A DNA stretch of 64,000 nt, from positions 248,001-312,000 of the forward strand of contig NZ_LNSG01000004.1 in NCBI RefSeq assembly GCF_001468395.1, in the 5' to 3' direction. Every line of letters begins with the position of its first letter. The stretch's first letter is position 1. The position numbers and the translations under genes were made by a program. This DNA comes from Sphingopyxis sp. H073 (GTDB lineage: Bacteria > Pseudomonadota > Alphaproteobacteria > Sphingomonadales > Sphingomonadaceae). The notes below the pieces were generated by a model. It ran no database searches. It had not been told where the DNA came from and was given only the letters and a program-made list of their open reading frames with translations. Positions 53,246 to 61,297 of the stretch are shown here, one piece after another.

Positions 53246-54301
53246 ATGAGCAAGCGGCCGAAACCCAAGCTCCATATCCAGAGCGGCTTTCACCTGCTGC
53301 GCCGTGACGCGAAATGGCCGGTCTGGGCTGACCTGCTCGCGCGGCTTGGCCTCGCCTTCTTCCTCATCGCAATCGTCGTCCTCGTCCACTGGATCGACCG
53401 CGCGGGGCTGAAGGACAGCCACGACGGCCACATCAGTTTTCTCGACGTCGTCTATTTCACGATGATTTCGGTCACGACGACTGGTTTTGGCGACATTGCC
53501 CCCGTCTCTGACCGATCGCGGCTGATCGAGGCGGTGATCGTGACCCCGATCCGTATCGCGGTGCTCTTCATATTTGTCGGCACCGCCTATAATTTCGTCA
53601 TCAAACGCACATGGGAAAAATGGCGCATGGCCCGCATCCAGGCAAAGCTCACCGATCATTGCGTCGTGCTCGGTTACGGCACCAGCGGCGCCGAAGCGGT
53701 CCGCGAACTCATCGCGCGCGGCACCGACCCCGCGTGCATCGTCGTGATCGACCAGTCGGGCCCCCGCATCGCGGCCGCCGAAGCCGCCGGCTGCAACGTG
53801 CTGCAGGGCGACGCATCGAACGACGACACATTGGTCGACGTCCAGATCGCCAAGGCGCGAACGGTCCTCGTATCGGCGGGCCGCGACGACAGCTCGATCC
53901 TGATCGTCCTCACCGTCCGTCACCTTGCCCCGCATGTCCCGATCAGCGTCGTCATCCGCGCGAAGGATAATGAACTGCTCGCGCGGCAGGCCGGCGCAAG
54001 CACCGTCATCAACCCCGTCAGCTTCACGGGCCTGCTCCTCGCGGGCTCGGCGCAGGGCGAGCATGTCGCGGACTATATGGCCGACCTCGCCGCGACGGGG
54101 GGCAAGGTGCAACTGCGCGAGCGGCCCGTGGGCAGCGAGGAAGTCGGCCGCGGTCTCGACCAGCTCGCCAGCGGCGGCCGCGGCCTCCGGATCTACCGCG
54201 CCGGCAAGCCCTACGGCTTCTGGGAGCCTGAGGTGCAGACGCTCGAACCCGGCGACACGATCGTCGAGGTGGTCAGGTGCGAGACGTGCGAAGCGGATTG
54301 A
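53246..54301 (+). CDS. Two-helix potassium channel with RCK (TrkA-N/TrkA-C) domains
   Basis: 351 aa. Membrane helices at about 32-50 and 95-116 flank a pore loop with selectivity filter T-T-T-G-F-G-D (77-83), a variant of T-V-G-Y-G-D. The cytoplasmic RCK/TrkA-N domain starts C-V-V-L-G-Y-G-T-S-G (139-148), with a nucleotide-contact Asp in V-I-D-Q-S, and a TrkA-C-like domain ends the protein. It resembles MthK or Kch channels gated by a ligand. The ligand is unknown. Confidence 0.92.
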   Translation: MSKRPKPKLHIQSGFHLLRRDAKWPVWADLLARLGLAFFLIAIVVLVHWIDRAGLKDSHDGHISFLDVVYFTMISVTTTGFGDIAPVSDRSRLIEAVIVTPIRIAVLFIFVGTAYNFVIKRTWEKWRMARIQAKLTDHCVVLGYGTSGAEAVRELIARGTDPACIVVIDQSGPRIAAAEAAGCNVLQGDASNDDTLVDVQIAKARTVLVSAGRDDSSILIVLTVRHLAPHVPISVVIRAKDNELLARQAGASTVINPVSFTGLLLAGSAQGEHVADYMADLAATGGKVQLRERPVGSEEVGRGLDQLASGGRGLRIYRAGKPYGFWEPEVQTLEPGDTIVEVVRCETCEAD

Positions 54302-54357
54302 TGGGCGCTCGCAAATGACGCTTTTGGGTGCGAGCTGACGTTCGCTATCCTGAAATT

Positions 54358-54430
54358 CGTCATCCCGGACTTGATCCGGGATCTATCGCAGCGCCGAGGT
54401 CACGGACCCCGGATCGAGTCCGGGGAGACG
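54358..54430. repeat. REP-like palindromic element (channel-DUF423 gap)
   Basis: Starts CGTCATCCCGGACTTGATCC and ends CGAGTCCGGGGAGACG. It lies between convergent genes. Confidence 0.88.
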
Positions 54431-54475
54431 ATAAGAGATATGTCCCCTTATCGTTGAAATCGGCTGCCTGCGACT

Positions 54476-54802
54476 TCAGCCCCGCCAATAAAGCCAAGCC
54501 GCCCACAGCCAGCCACCAATGAGCAACGTCCCGCCGATCGGCGTCACTGCACCAAACCATTTCGGCGCGCCGAGCGCCATCGCGTAAAGCGTGACCGCAA
54601 AAATCGCGCCGCCAACCAGCAACATGATCGCTGGTCCGCGCGCAACGCCCATGATCGCGAGCGCCGCGACCGCATGGATGAGCTGATAGATGCCGCCGGT
54701 GCGCAGCCATTCGGCCTCCTGCGGTCCTGCCGCGCCGTGCGCACCGAACGCGCCCGCTGCCACCGCCATCGCCGCTGAAATCGCTGCCAATGCACCGAGC
54801 AC
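54476..54802 (-). CDS. DUF423 (YgdD) family membrane protein
   Basis: 108 aa from a GTG at 54802 (GGGAAGGGGA about eight bases upstream), which places the first helix at the N-terminus as in the family; longer in-frame sequence lacks similarity. Three to four helices with [18 protein letters not shown] and [12 protein letters not shown]. Function unknown. Confidence 0.9.
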   Translation of the reverse strand: MLGALAAISAAMAVAAGAFGAHGAAGPQEAEWLRTGGIYQLIHAVAALAIMGVARGPAIMLLVGGAIFAVTLYAMALGAPKWFGAVTPIGGTLLIGGWLWAAWLYWRG

Positions 54803-54866
54803 CCGCGTCCCCTTCCCTAACTGCCTGCAATCGGCCAAGCTATAGGCGGAGAAGAGGGAGAAGGCG

Positions 54867-55574
54867 ATGCCCCGTGACGTTCCATTTCCCGAGGGGCTGA
54901 AGCCGCCGAGCAAGCTCGCGACGCTCGGCGAGCTTGCGCTGCCGTTCGATATGATCCGCTTCGGCCTTGGCGGCTATCACCTGATCGCCGCGCCCCGCGG
55001 CGACGGACGCCCTGTCGCACTCCTGCCCGGCTATGGCGCCAGCGAATTGTCGATGCGGCCGCTGGAGGCATATCTCCGTCACCTCGGCTACAACGTCCGC
55101 GACTGGGGCATGGGTCGGAACAACGGCCGCGTCGCCGCCGACGTCGAACGCTTCGCCGCGCAGGCGGCCGAATGGGTGAAGACCGACGGTGCGCCGCTGA
55201 CCCTCATCGGCTGGAGCCTCGGCGGCGTCATCGCGCGCGAGACTGCCCGCGCCTACCCGCACCTCGTCCGCGAGATCATCACCCTCGGCACCCCGATCAT
55301 CGGCGGCCCCAAATATACGGCTCTGGCGCAGCGCTTTGCGGGCCGTGACTTCGACGCGATCGAGCGCGACATCCATGCCCGCAACCTCAAGGGCCTGACC
55401 CAGCCGCTCACCGTCATCTATTCCGACCGCGACGGCATCGTCGGGCCGGACATTGCGGTCGACATCTACAACGACCAGGCACGGAATATAAAGGTCGACG
55501 CGACGCATCTGGGCCTTGGCATCGCCCCGCGCGTCTGGCGGATCATCGCCGATACGTTGGCGGGGAAGAGCTGA
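54867..55574 (+). CDS. Alpha/beta hydrolase, lipase-like
   Basis: 235 aa. Nucleophile Ser117 in G-W-S-L-G-G, oxyanion region L-L-P-G-Y-G-A near 53-58, probable acid in Y-S-D-R-D-G-I-V, and His in D-A-T-H-L-G. It resembles triacylglycerol lipase/PGAP1-like cytoplasmic hydrolases. The AGAGGGAGAAGG stretch precedes the ATG. Substrate unknown. Confidence 0.9.
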   Translation: MPRDVPFPEGLKPPSKLATLGELALPFDMIRFGLGGYHLIAAPRGDGRPVALLPGYGASELSMRPLEAYLRHLGYNVRDWGMGRNNGRVAADVERFAAQAAEWVKTDGAPLTLIGWSLGGVIARETARAYPHLVREIITLGTPIIGGPKYTALAQRFAGRDFDAIERDIHARNLKGLTQPLTVIYSDRDGIVGPDIAVDIYNDQARNIKVDATHLGLGIAPRVWRIIADTLAGKS

Positions 55575-55592
55575 CAGACAACATTTTTCCTT

Positions 55593-55665
55593 CGTCACCC
55601 CGGACTTGATCCGGGGTCCATGCCTTCGGCGCTACGACGGATCCCGGATCAAGTCCGGGATGACG
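55593..55665. repeat. REP-like palindromic element (hydrolase-rimO gap)
   Basis: Starts CGTCACCCCGGACTTGATCC and ends AAGTCCGGGATGACG, almost identical at both ends to the serS-surE copy. Confidence 0.9.
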
Positions 55666-55739
55666 AAGACAAGCGTGAGCCACGCCAAGCACAGCTATGG
55701 TGACAAACCACAAAAAATCCCCTATGCGCCCCGCCAATC

Positions 55740-57107
55740 ATGACAGTCAAAACCCTCCCCACCCAGCCGAAGGTCGGCATGGTGTCGCTCGGCTGCCCGA
55801 AGGCGCTCGTCGACAGCGAACGGATTCTCACCAAGCTGCGCGCCGACGGATACGGCCTGTCGCCCGACTATGCGGGCGCCGACGTCGTGCTCGTCAACAC
55901 CTGCGGCTTCCTCGATTCCGCCAAGGAAGAAAGCCTCGAAGCGATCGGCGAAGCGATGGCCGAGAACGGCCGCGTCATCGTCACCGGCTGTATGGGCAAC
56001 GAAGCCGAAGTCATCCGCGCGCGCTTCCCGAACGTGCTCGCGGTCACCGGCGCGCATCAGTATGAACAGGTCGTCGACGCCGTCCACGACGCCGCGCCGC
56101 CCACCCAAGGACCGTTCGTCGACCTCGTCCCCGAAGGCGGGTTGAAGCTCACCCCCCGCCACTACAGCTATCTGAAGATCAGCGAAGGCTGCAACCACAG
56201 CTGCTCCTTCTGCATCATCCCCGATCTGCGCGGCAAACTCGTCAGCCGCCGCATCGACGCGGTGCTGCGCGAGGCCGAGAAGCTAGTCGCGGCGGGCACC
56301 AAGGAACTGCTGGTGATCAGCCAGGACACGTCAGCCTATGGCGTCGATATCCGCCACGATCCGCGTCCGTGGCACGGCCGCGAGGTGCGCGCGCATATGA
56401 CCGACCTTGCGCGCGAACTCGGCCAATTGAAGACCAGCGAAGGCCGCGCCCCCTGGGTGCGCCTCCATTATGTCTATCCCTACCCGCACGTCGATGCGGT
56501 GATCCCGCTGATGGCCGAAGGGCTGCTGACCCCTTATCTCGACATCCCCTTCCAGCATGCGGCGCCGAGCGTCCTCAAGCGGATGAAGCGTCCGGCGAAC
56601 GAAGCGAAGGTGCTCGAACGGCTGAAAAGCTGGCGCGCGATCGCCCCCGATATCGCGATCCGCTCGAGCTTCGTCGTCGGCTTCCCCGGCGAGACCGAGG
56701 AAGATTTCCAATATCTGCTCGACTGGCTCGACGAGGCCCAGCTCGACCGCGTCGGAGCGTTCCGCTTCGAACCCGTCGCGGGCGCGCAGGCCAATGCGCT
56801 CGACAATCCGGTCCCCGAAGAGGTCAAGGAAGAGCGCTACCAGCGTATCATGGCGAAGACCGCCGCGATCAGCGCCGCGAAGCTCGAAGCCAAGATCGGC
56901 CGCACGCTGCCGGTGATCATCGACGAAGTGGGCGAAGCGGATGAGGACGGCAGCATTGGCGCCACCGGCCGCAGCCAGGCCGATGCGCCCGAGATCGACG
57001 GCCATGTATATCTTCGCGACGTCGCGAAAACGCTGAAGCCCGGCGACATCGTCGACGTCGAGATCGAGGACGCCGACGAACATGATCTGTTCGGGGTGGT
57101 GGCCTAG
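55740..57107 (+). CDS. rimO: Ribosomal protein S12 methylthiotransferase RimO
   Basis: 455 aa. It adds a methylthio group to Asp of ribosomal protein S12. The UPF0004 domain holds cluster Cys C19, C55 and C84; the radical-SAM motif is C-N-H-S-C-S-F-C with C151, C155, C158; a TRAM domain ends the protein. [12 protein letters not shown] is diagnostic for RimO rather than MiaB. Confidence 0.97.
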   Translation: MTVKTLPTQPKVGMVSLGCPKALVDSERILTKLRADGYGLSPDYAGADVVLVNTCGFLDSAKEESLEAIGEAMAENGRVIVTGCMGNEAEVIRARFPNVLAVTGAHQYEQVVDAVHDAAPPTQGPFVDLVPEGGLKLTPRHYSYLKISEGCNHSCSFCIIPDLRGKLVSRRIDAVLREAEKLVAAGTKELLVISQDTSAYGVDIRHDPRPWHGREVRAHMTDLARELGQLKTSEGRAPWVRLHYVYPYPHVDAVIPLMAEGLLTPYLDIPFQHAAPSVLKRMKRPANEAKVLERLKSWRAIAPDIAIRSSFVVGFPGETEEDFQYLLDWLDEAQLDRVGAFRFEPVAGAQANALDNPVPEEVKEERYQRIMAKTAAISAAKLEAKIGRTLPVIIDEVGEADEDGSIGATGRSQADAPEIDGHVYLRDVAKTLKPGDIVDVEIEDADEHDLFGVVA

Positions 57108-57196
57108 CCAGCCTGCGAAAAATCGCTGTCCTACATTGCCCGGGCCGCATAGCTTTGCGGAATGACGGCTGCTCGCCCCCGCAAACAGCAAATCGC

Positions 57197-57390
57197 GAGT
57201 GAAGTTGCGCAGTTTTCCGCCGTTTCGGAAACCAGCCCCATTCCTCTCCTTCGTCACCCCGGACGTGATCCGGGGTCCATTCTTGTCACCGGTGGCCGGT
57301 GGCCCCCGGATCAGGTCCGGGGTCACGAGGGGAGGTTGCTTAGCGCCCACAAAATGCGATTCCAGAGTGAAGTTAGGCAGATTTCCGCCG
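57197..57390. repeat. Imperfect direct repeat flanking a REP-like element
   Basis: GAGTGAAGTTGCGCAGTTTT... at 57197-57222 and GAGTGAAGTTAGGCAGATTT... at 57365-57390 agree at 23 of 26 positions. They bracket the REP-like element at 57252-57327. The 365-base gap between rimO and the DUF4403 gene contains nothing else recognisable. Confidence 0.7.
57252..57327. repeat. REP-like palindromic element (rimO-DUF4403 gap)
   Basis: Starts CGTCACCCCGGACGTGATCC and ends GGTCCGGGGTCACG. The outer frame has drifted (TCACG instead of TGACG). Confidence 0.88.
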
Positions 57391-57472
57391 CTTTTCGTGC
57401 CGTGCTTTTCTGCAAGGAACGGCTTCCGCCAATTGCCGTTATAAGGAGCAGAGACGGTAGCGGGGGCACAAT

Positions 57473-58951
57473 ATGCGACTAGTCCAGCTGGCGACCGCCA
57501 CGTTGCTGTCGAGCGTCGCGCTGACCGGCTGCGACCGCCAGACCGAGGTCGAAGCGCCGCCGCGCGCGACCGACAAGGCGCCCTCGCCCACGCAGAAATC
57601 GCTGATCGCGGTGCCGATCAACGCCAGCACCGCTTCGCTCAAACAGGCGCTCGAACGTGCGGTGCCGACAACGCTGTGGACGATCAACCAGCGCGAGCGG
57701 GCGTGCGTCCAGCCGCAGCGGGTCAAGGTCTTCGGCAAGAAGGTCAAGGTCACCCCTCCGATCGCCTGCACGATCGTCGGCCAGGTGACGCGCGGCCCGC
57801 TGCGACTGCGCGGCGAGGGCGACGAGATCGTCGTCGACGTGCCGCTCCACGCGACGATCGCCGCGCGCGACGTGGGCGGGGTGCTGAAGGGCGAGACCGC
57901 GACCGGCGCCGCCATGGCGCATGCGCGCGTCCGCATCGAACTCACGCCCGACTGGCGCACGCAGGGCAAGGCGCGCATCAGCTATGGCTGGACCAAGGCG
58001 CCGGGGATCGATTTCCTTGGGCGGCGTATCACCTTCACCGATCAGGCCGATGCCAAGCTGAAACCCGTCGTGCGCGACGTCGAGCGCGAGGTGAACCGGG
58101 AGATCGCGAAGATCGACATTCGCAAACAAGCCGCCGACGTGTGGCGGCAGAGCTTCACCGCGCTCGAACTCAACCGCGAGAATCCGCCGGTGTGGATGCG
58201 CGTGACGCCGCAGCGCATCCTGTACGGCGGCTACCGGATCGAGGGTGATCGCATGAACCTCAACCTCGGGCTCGAGGCGATCACAGAAACCTTCGTGTCG
58301 GGTCGCCCGGCCGATCCGAAGCCCACCCCGTTACCGCGCCTTGTGCGTGAAATGCCCAAGCCGCATCTCGATGTCCGCGTGCCGGTGATCGCTGACTATG
58401 CGATACTCCAGCCCGTCGTCGATCGCGCGCTCGCCAAACGGTCGGCGCGGCCCTTTGTCCTTCCGAAGCTCGGCTCGATGATGGTGACGTTCGGCAAGTC
58501 CACCATTTACGGCGCGCCCGGCGGCCGGATTGCGGTTGGCGTCGACGTCGAAGCAAAGCTGGAAATGCGAACGGGCGAACCGACGCGCGGACGCATCTGG
58601 ATGACCGCAATCCCGACCAACAAGCCGGGCTCGGCCGAGGTCCATTTTACCAATCTTTCGATCAACGGCGACACCGACGGGGTCGGCGGCGACCTGCTGA
58701 TCACGCTCGGTCAGAGCCCGGGCTTTGCCCCGCAGATTGCCGATGCATTGACGCAGAATTTCTCGCGCGACCTCGACGAGCTCCAAGGCAAGATCAAACG
58801 CGCGGTGAACCAGCGGCGTGAGGGCGCCTTTGTCATCCGCACGCGGGTCGACGGCTTTGAAACGGGCGAAATCAAGGCGTACGGCAACGGCCTCTATCTG
58901 CCGGTGCGGATGACCGGCGCGGCCGATATTGCGTATCGCCCCGCGAAATGA
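57473..58951 (+). CDS. DUF4403 family lipoprotein
   Basis: 492 aa. Lipoprotein signal ending A-L-T-G-C (Cys20). The mature protein is beta-rich with two repeated halves, as in DUF4403, a family related to lipid-binding tubular folds: I-A-V-P-I-N-A-S-T-A-S-L near the start and V-R-V-P-V-I-A-D-Y-A-I-L-Q-P at the second half. Its stop TGA directly abuts the convergent pitA stop. Function unknown; envelope localisation is likely. Confidence 0.88.
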   Translation: MRLVQLATATLLSSVALTGCDRQTEVEAPPRATDKAPSPTQKSLIAVPINASTASLKQALERAVPTTLWTINQRERACVQPQRVKVFGKKVKVTPPIACTIVGQVTRGPLRLRGEGDEIVVDVPLHATIAARDVGGVLKGETATGAAMAHARVRIELTPDWRTQGKARISYGWTKAPGIDFLGRRITFTDQADAKLKPVVRDVEREVNREIAKIDIRKQAADVWRQSFTALELNRENPPVWMRVTPQRILYGGYRIEGDRMNLNLGLEAITETFVSGRPADPKPTPLPRLVREMPKPHLDVRVPVIADYAILQPVVDRALAKRSARPFVLPKLGSMMVTFGKSTIYGAPGGRIAVGVDVEAKLEMRTGEPTRGRIWMTAIPTNKPGSAEVHFTNLSINGDTDGVGGDLLITLGQSPGFAPQIADALTQNFSRDLDELQGKIKRAVNQRREGAFVIRTRVDGFETGEIKAYGNGLYLPVRMTGAADIAYRPAK

Positions 58952-59965
58952 TCAGAAGAGGCGCGTCAGCGCGTAGAAGGCGGCCGCCACGATGGCGCTC
59001 GCCGGAATGGTGATGAACCACGCCGCGACGACATTGCTCGCGACGCCCCAGCGCACCGCGCTCGCGCGGCGGGCAACGCCGGCGCCGATGATGCTGCCGG
59101 TGATCGTGTGCGTCGTCGACACCGGGATGCCGAGCAGGCTGGCGGTGAACACGACGATCGAGCCGCCGGTCGAAGCGGCGAAGCCCTGATGATGCGACAG
59201 TTTGGTGATGCGGCCGCCCATCGTCTCGATGATCTTCCAGCCCCCCGACAGCGTTCCGAGGCCGATCGCGATATAGCAGCTGATCGCCACCCAGTGCGGG
59301 ACATGGAACTCGCCGGTCAGATAACCGGTCGAATAGAGCAGGACCGTGATGATCCCCATCGTCTTCTGCGCATCGTTGAGCCCGTGGCTCAAGGAATAGG
59401 CTGCCGACGAGAAGAGATGCAGTGTGCGGAAGGTGCTTTCGGCAAATTTCGCGCTCGCGCGGCGCAAGGCCCAGCTGCTGAGCAGCATCACCAGCATGGC
59501 AAGCAGCATACCGAGCATCGGCGACACGAAGATCGCGAGCACCGTCTTGTTGAGTCCGGTCCACTCGATCCCCTCGAACCCGGCATGGGCAACGCCCGCG
59601 CCGACGATCCCGCCGACGAGCGCGTGGCTCGACGAGGAGGGGATGCCCTTCAGCCATGTCACGACGTTCCAGAACATCGCCCCGACCAGGGCGCCGAACA
59701 CGACCGCGGGGGTCACCAGATCCTTATCGATGATCCCCTTCCCGATCGTTTCGGCGACCTTGTGGAGTTCGGGAAAGGCGAGCGACAGGAAATAGGCGGC
59801 AAAGTTGAAGAAGGCGGCAAAGACCACGGCCTGCACCGGCCGCAGAAGGCGCGTCGCGACGACGGTCGCGATACTGTTCGCCGCGTCGTGCAGACCGTTC
59901 AGAAAATCGAACGCCAGCGCGAGGATGATCAGGCCGACAAGAAGCGGAAAAGCGAGTTCGTGCAT
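58952..59965 (-). CDS. pitA: Inorganic phosphate transporter, PiT family
   Basis: 337 aa with about ten membrane helices. The two PiT signatures are D-F-L-N-G-L-H-D-A-A-N-S near residue 21-32 and L-S-H-G-L-N-D-A-Q-K-T-M-G in the second half. It is a low-affinity, proton-coupled metal-phosphate symporter. It begins 15 bases after the Nudix-DUF47 gene on the same strand; DUF47-pit is a conserved operon. Confidence 0.96.
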   Translation of the reverse strand: MHELAFPLLVGLIILALAFDFLNGLHDAANSIATVVATRLLRPVQAVVFAAFFNFAAYFLSLAFPELHKVAETIGKGIIDKDLVTPAVVFGALVGAMFWNVVTWLKGIPSSSSHALVGGIVGAGVAHAGFEGIEWTGLNKTVLAIFVSPMLGMLLAMLVMLLSSWALRRASAKFAESTFRTLHLFSSAAYSLSHGLNDAQKTMGIITVLLYSTGYLTGEFHVPHWVAISCYIAIGLGTLSGGWKIIETMGGRITKLSHHQGFAASTGGSIVVFTASLLGIPVSTTHTITGSIIGAGVARRASAVRWGVASNVVAAWFITIPASAIVAAAFYALTRLF

Positions 59966-59980
59966 CGGGCGGACCCCCGC

Positions 59981-61105
59981 TTACGCGTGGTCGATGACGA
60001 GGCCGTCGATTTCGTTCGCGACATCCTCGAAGCTGTCGGTGACGCGTTCGAGATGTCGGAACAGTTCGCGAGCGATCAGAAACTGCGTCGGGTTCGCCTC
60101 GCCATGCTCCTTGAAAAGCCGCTTGAGGCCCGCGGCATGTATCTCGTCGGCATGGCCCTCCATCCGGACCAGCCGTTCGGTGAGTTCATGAAGGCGCGTC
60201 CCGTTCGCCGAAATATTGCGCAGCAGCGGCAGCGCCTCGGCGGTCAACCGGGCGGCATCGACAATGATCCCGCCGATATCGCGCATTTCGGGCTCGAATT
60301 CGGTGACGTCGTACAGGTCGACCGCGCCGGCGGTCTTCTGCATCTCGTCGATTGCATCGTCCATCGAGGCGATCAGGTCGGTGATCGCGCTGCGATCGAA
60401 CGGGGTCAGGAAGGTGCGGCGAACGGTTTGCAGTACCTCGCGCGTGATCGCGTCGGCGTCATGCTCGCGCTCGATGATCTCCTGGACATGGTCGGCCATG
60501 CCCTCGCCGCCCTGCAGCATCCGCGCGAGCGCTTCGGCGCCCGCGGTCAGCGTCGCCGCGTGTGCCTCGAACAGCTCGAAGAAATTGCCCTGCTTCGGAA
60601 GCAGGCGCTGGAACCAGCCGAACATGTGATTGACCCCTGTCTTTTGGGCAACATTATAGACGACGCCCGAACGCTCCGCCGCGGCGCGAAAACCACGGTC
60701 GCCGAACGACCGGATCATCGCCTGAAGATCGGGCTCGTCGACCGACGCAGCGGCCTGATCGAGCGTGAACCAGCGCCGCTCGCGCTCGTCCATTTCCTTC
60801 CATTCGTCGAGTTCGCGCGTCACCGCGAGGGGAAACACCTCGACATTGTACATGATCGCGGCGCCGTTCGCGCGGCGCTTGCGATATTCATAGCTACCGA
60901 TCGAGGTCGGGCAGACCGCGCCGAGCACGCCGGCTTCCTCTTCCGCCTCGATCGCCGCCGACGCATGCCGGTCGAGCCCGGTGAGCGGGTTCCCCTTGGG
61001 AATCACCCAGCGCCCCGTTCCGCGCGAGGTGACGAGCAGGATTTCGGTCGGACCATCCTTGTCGAGGCCACCGAACCGGTAAGGAAGAACGGCAATCTGG
61101 CGCAT
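59981..61105 (-). CDS. Nudix hydrolase fused to DUF47 (PhoU-like, Pit accessory) protein
   Basis: 374 aa in one open frame. Residues 1-135 are a Nudix domain with W-V-I-P-K-G and a degenerate Nudix box G38-x14-E53-A-E-E56-E57-A-G59-V; the metal-binding E56 and E57 are kept, but the first Glu and the Arg of the consensus are replaced. This resembles the group near diphosphoinositol-polyphosphate phosphohydrolases. Residues 161-374 are a full DUF47 domain starting M-F-G-W-F-Q-R-L-L-P-K. An internal ATG at 60625 has AGGGG exactly 8 bases upstream, so a separate DUF47 protein may also be made. A PHO box lies about 60 bases upstream of the start, and pitA follows. Confidence 0.88.
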   Translation of the reverse strand: MRQIAVLPYRFGGLDKDGPTEILLVTSRGTGRWVIPKGNPLTGLDRHASAAIEAEEEAGVLGAVCPTSIGSYEYRKRRANGAAIMYNVEVFPLAVTRELDEWKEMDERERRWFTLDQAAASVDEPDLQAMIRSFGDRGFRAAAERSGVVYNVAQKTGVNHMFGWFQRLLPKQGNFFELFEAHAATLTAGAEALARMLQGGEGMADHVQEIIEREHDADAITREVLQTVRRTFLTPFDRSAITDLIASMDDAIDEMQKTAGAVDLYDVTEFEPEMRDIGGIIVDAARLTAEALPLLRNISANGTRLHELTERLVRMEGHADEIHAAGLKRLFKEHGEANPTQFLIARELFRHLERVTDSFEDVANEIDGLVIDHA

Positions 61106-61164
61106 TTATTCGGGTCTGCAGGTTCCGCTGGCCGCCCCGCGCCGCAATGTGAAATTGCAATTTG

Positions 61165-61193
61165 GTGACGATAATATGACAATTGAATGACAG
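61165..61193 (-). promoter_or_regulatory. PHO box (PhoB-binding site) upstream of the Nudix-DUF47-pitA operon
   Basis: Read on the minus strand: CTGTCAT-N4-TTGTCAT-N4-TCGTCAC, three units beginning at 61193, 61182 and 61171, an exact 11-base period. This matches the PHO box (tandem CTGTCAT every 11 bp). In Sinorhizobium the orfA-pit operon (DUF47-pit) is repressed by PhoB under phosphate limitation, so repression here is plausible. Confidence 0.8.
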
Positions 61194-61297
61194 AAGTGGC
61201 AGCCCTTAGCCCGATCGGACCTTTCCGTAAACGTCAATTCGATTGCAAAATGCAACGCGGTGCGTAAGCTGCGCGCCAAAGACAAACGGGAGACGAA

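Noticed and set aside
59108..61168. A 686-codon plus-strand frame opposite pitA and the Nudix-DUF47 gene
   Set aside because: Antisense to two clear genes, without ribosome site or domain.
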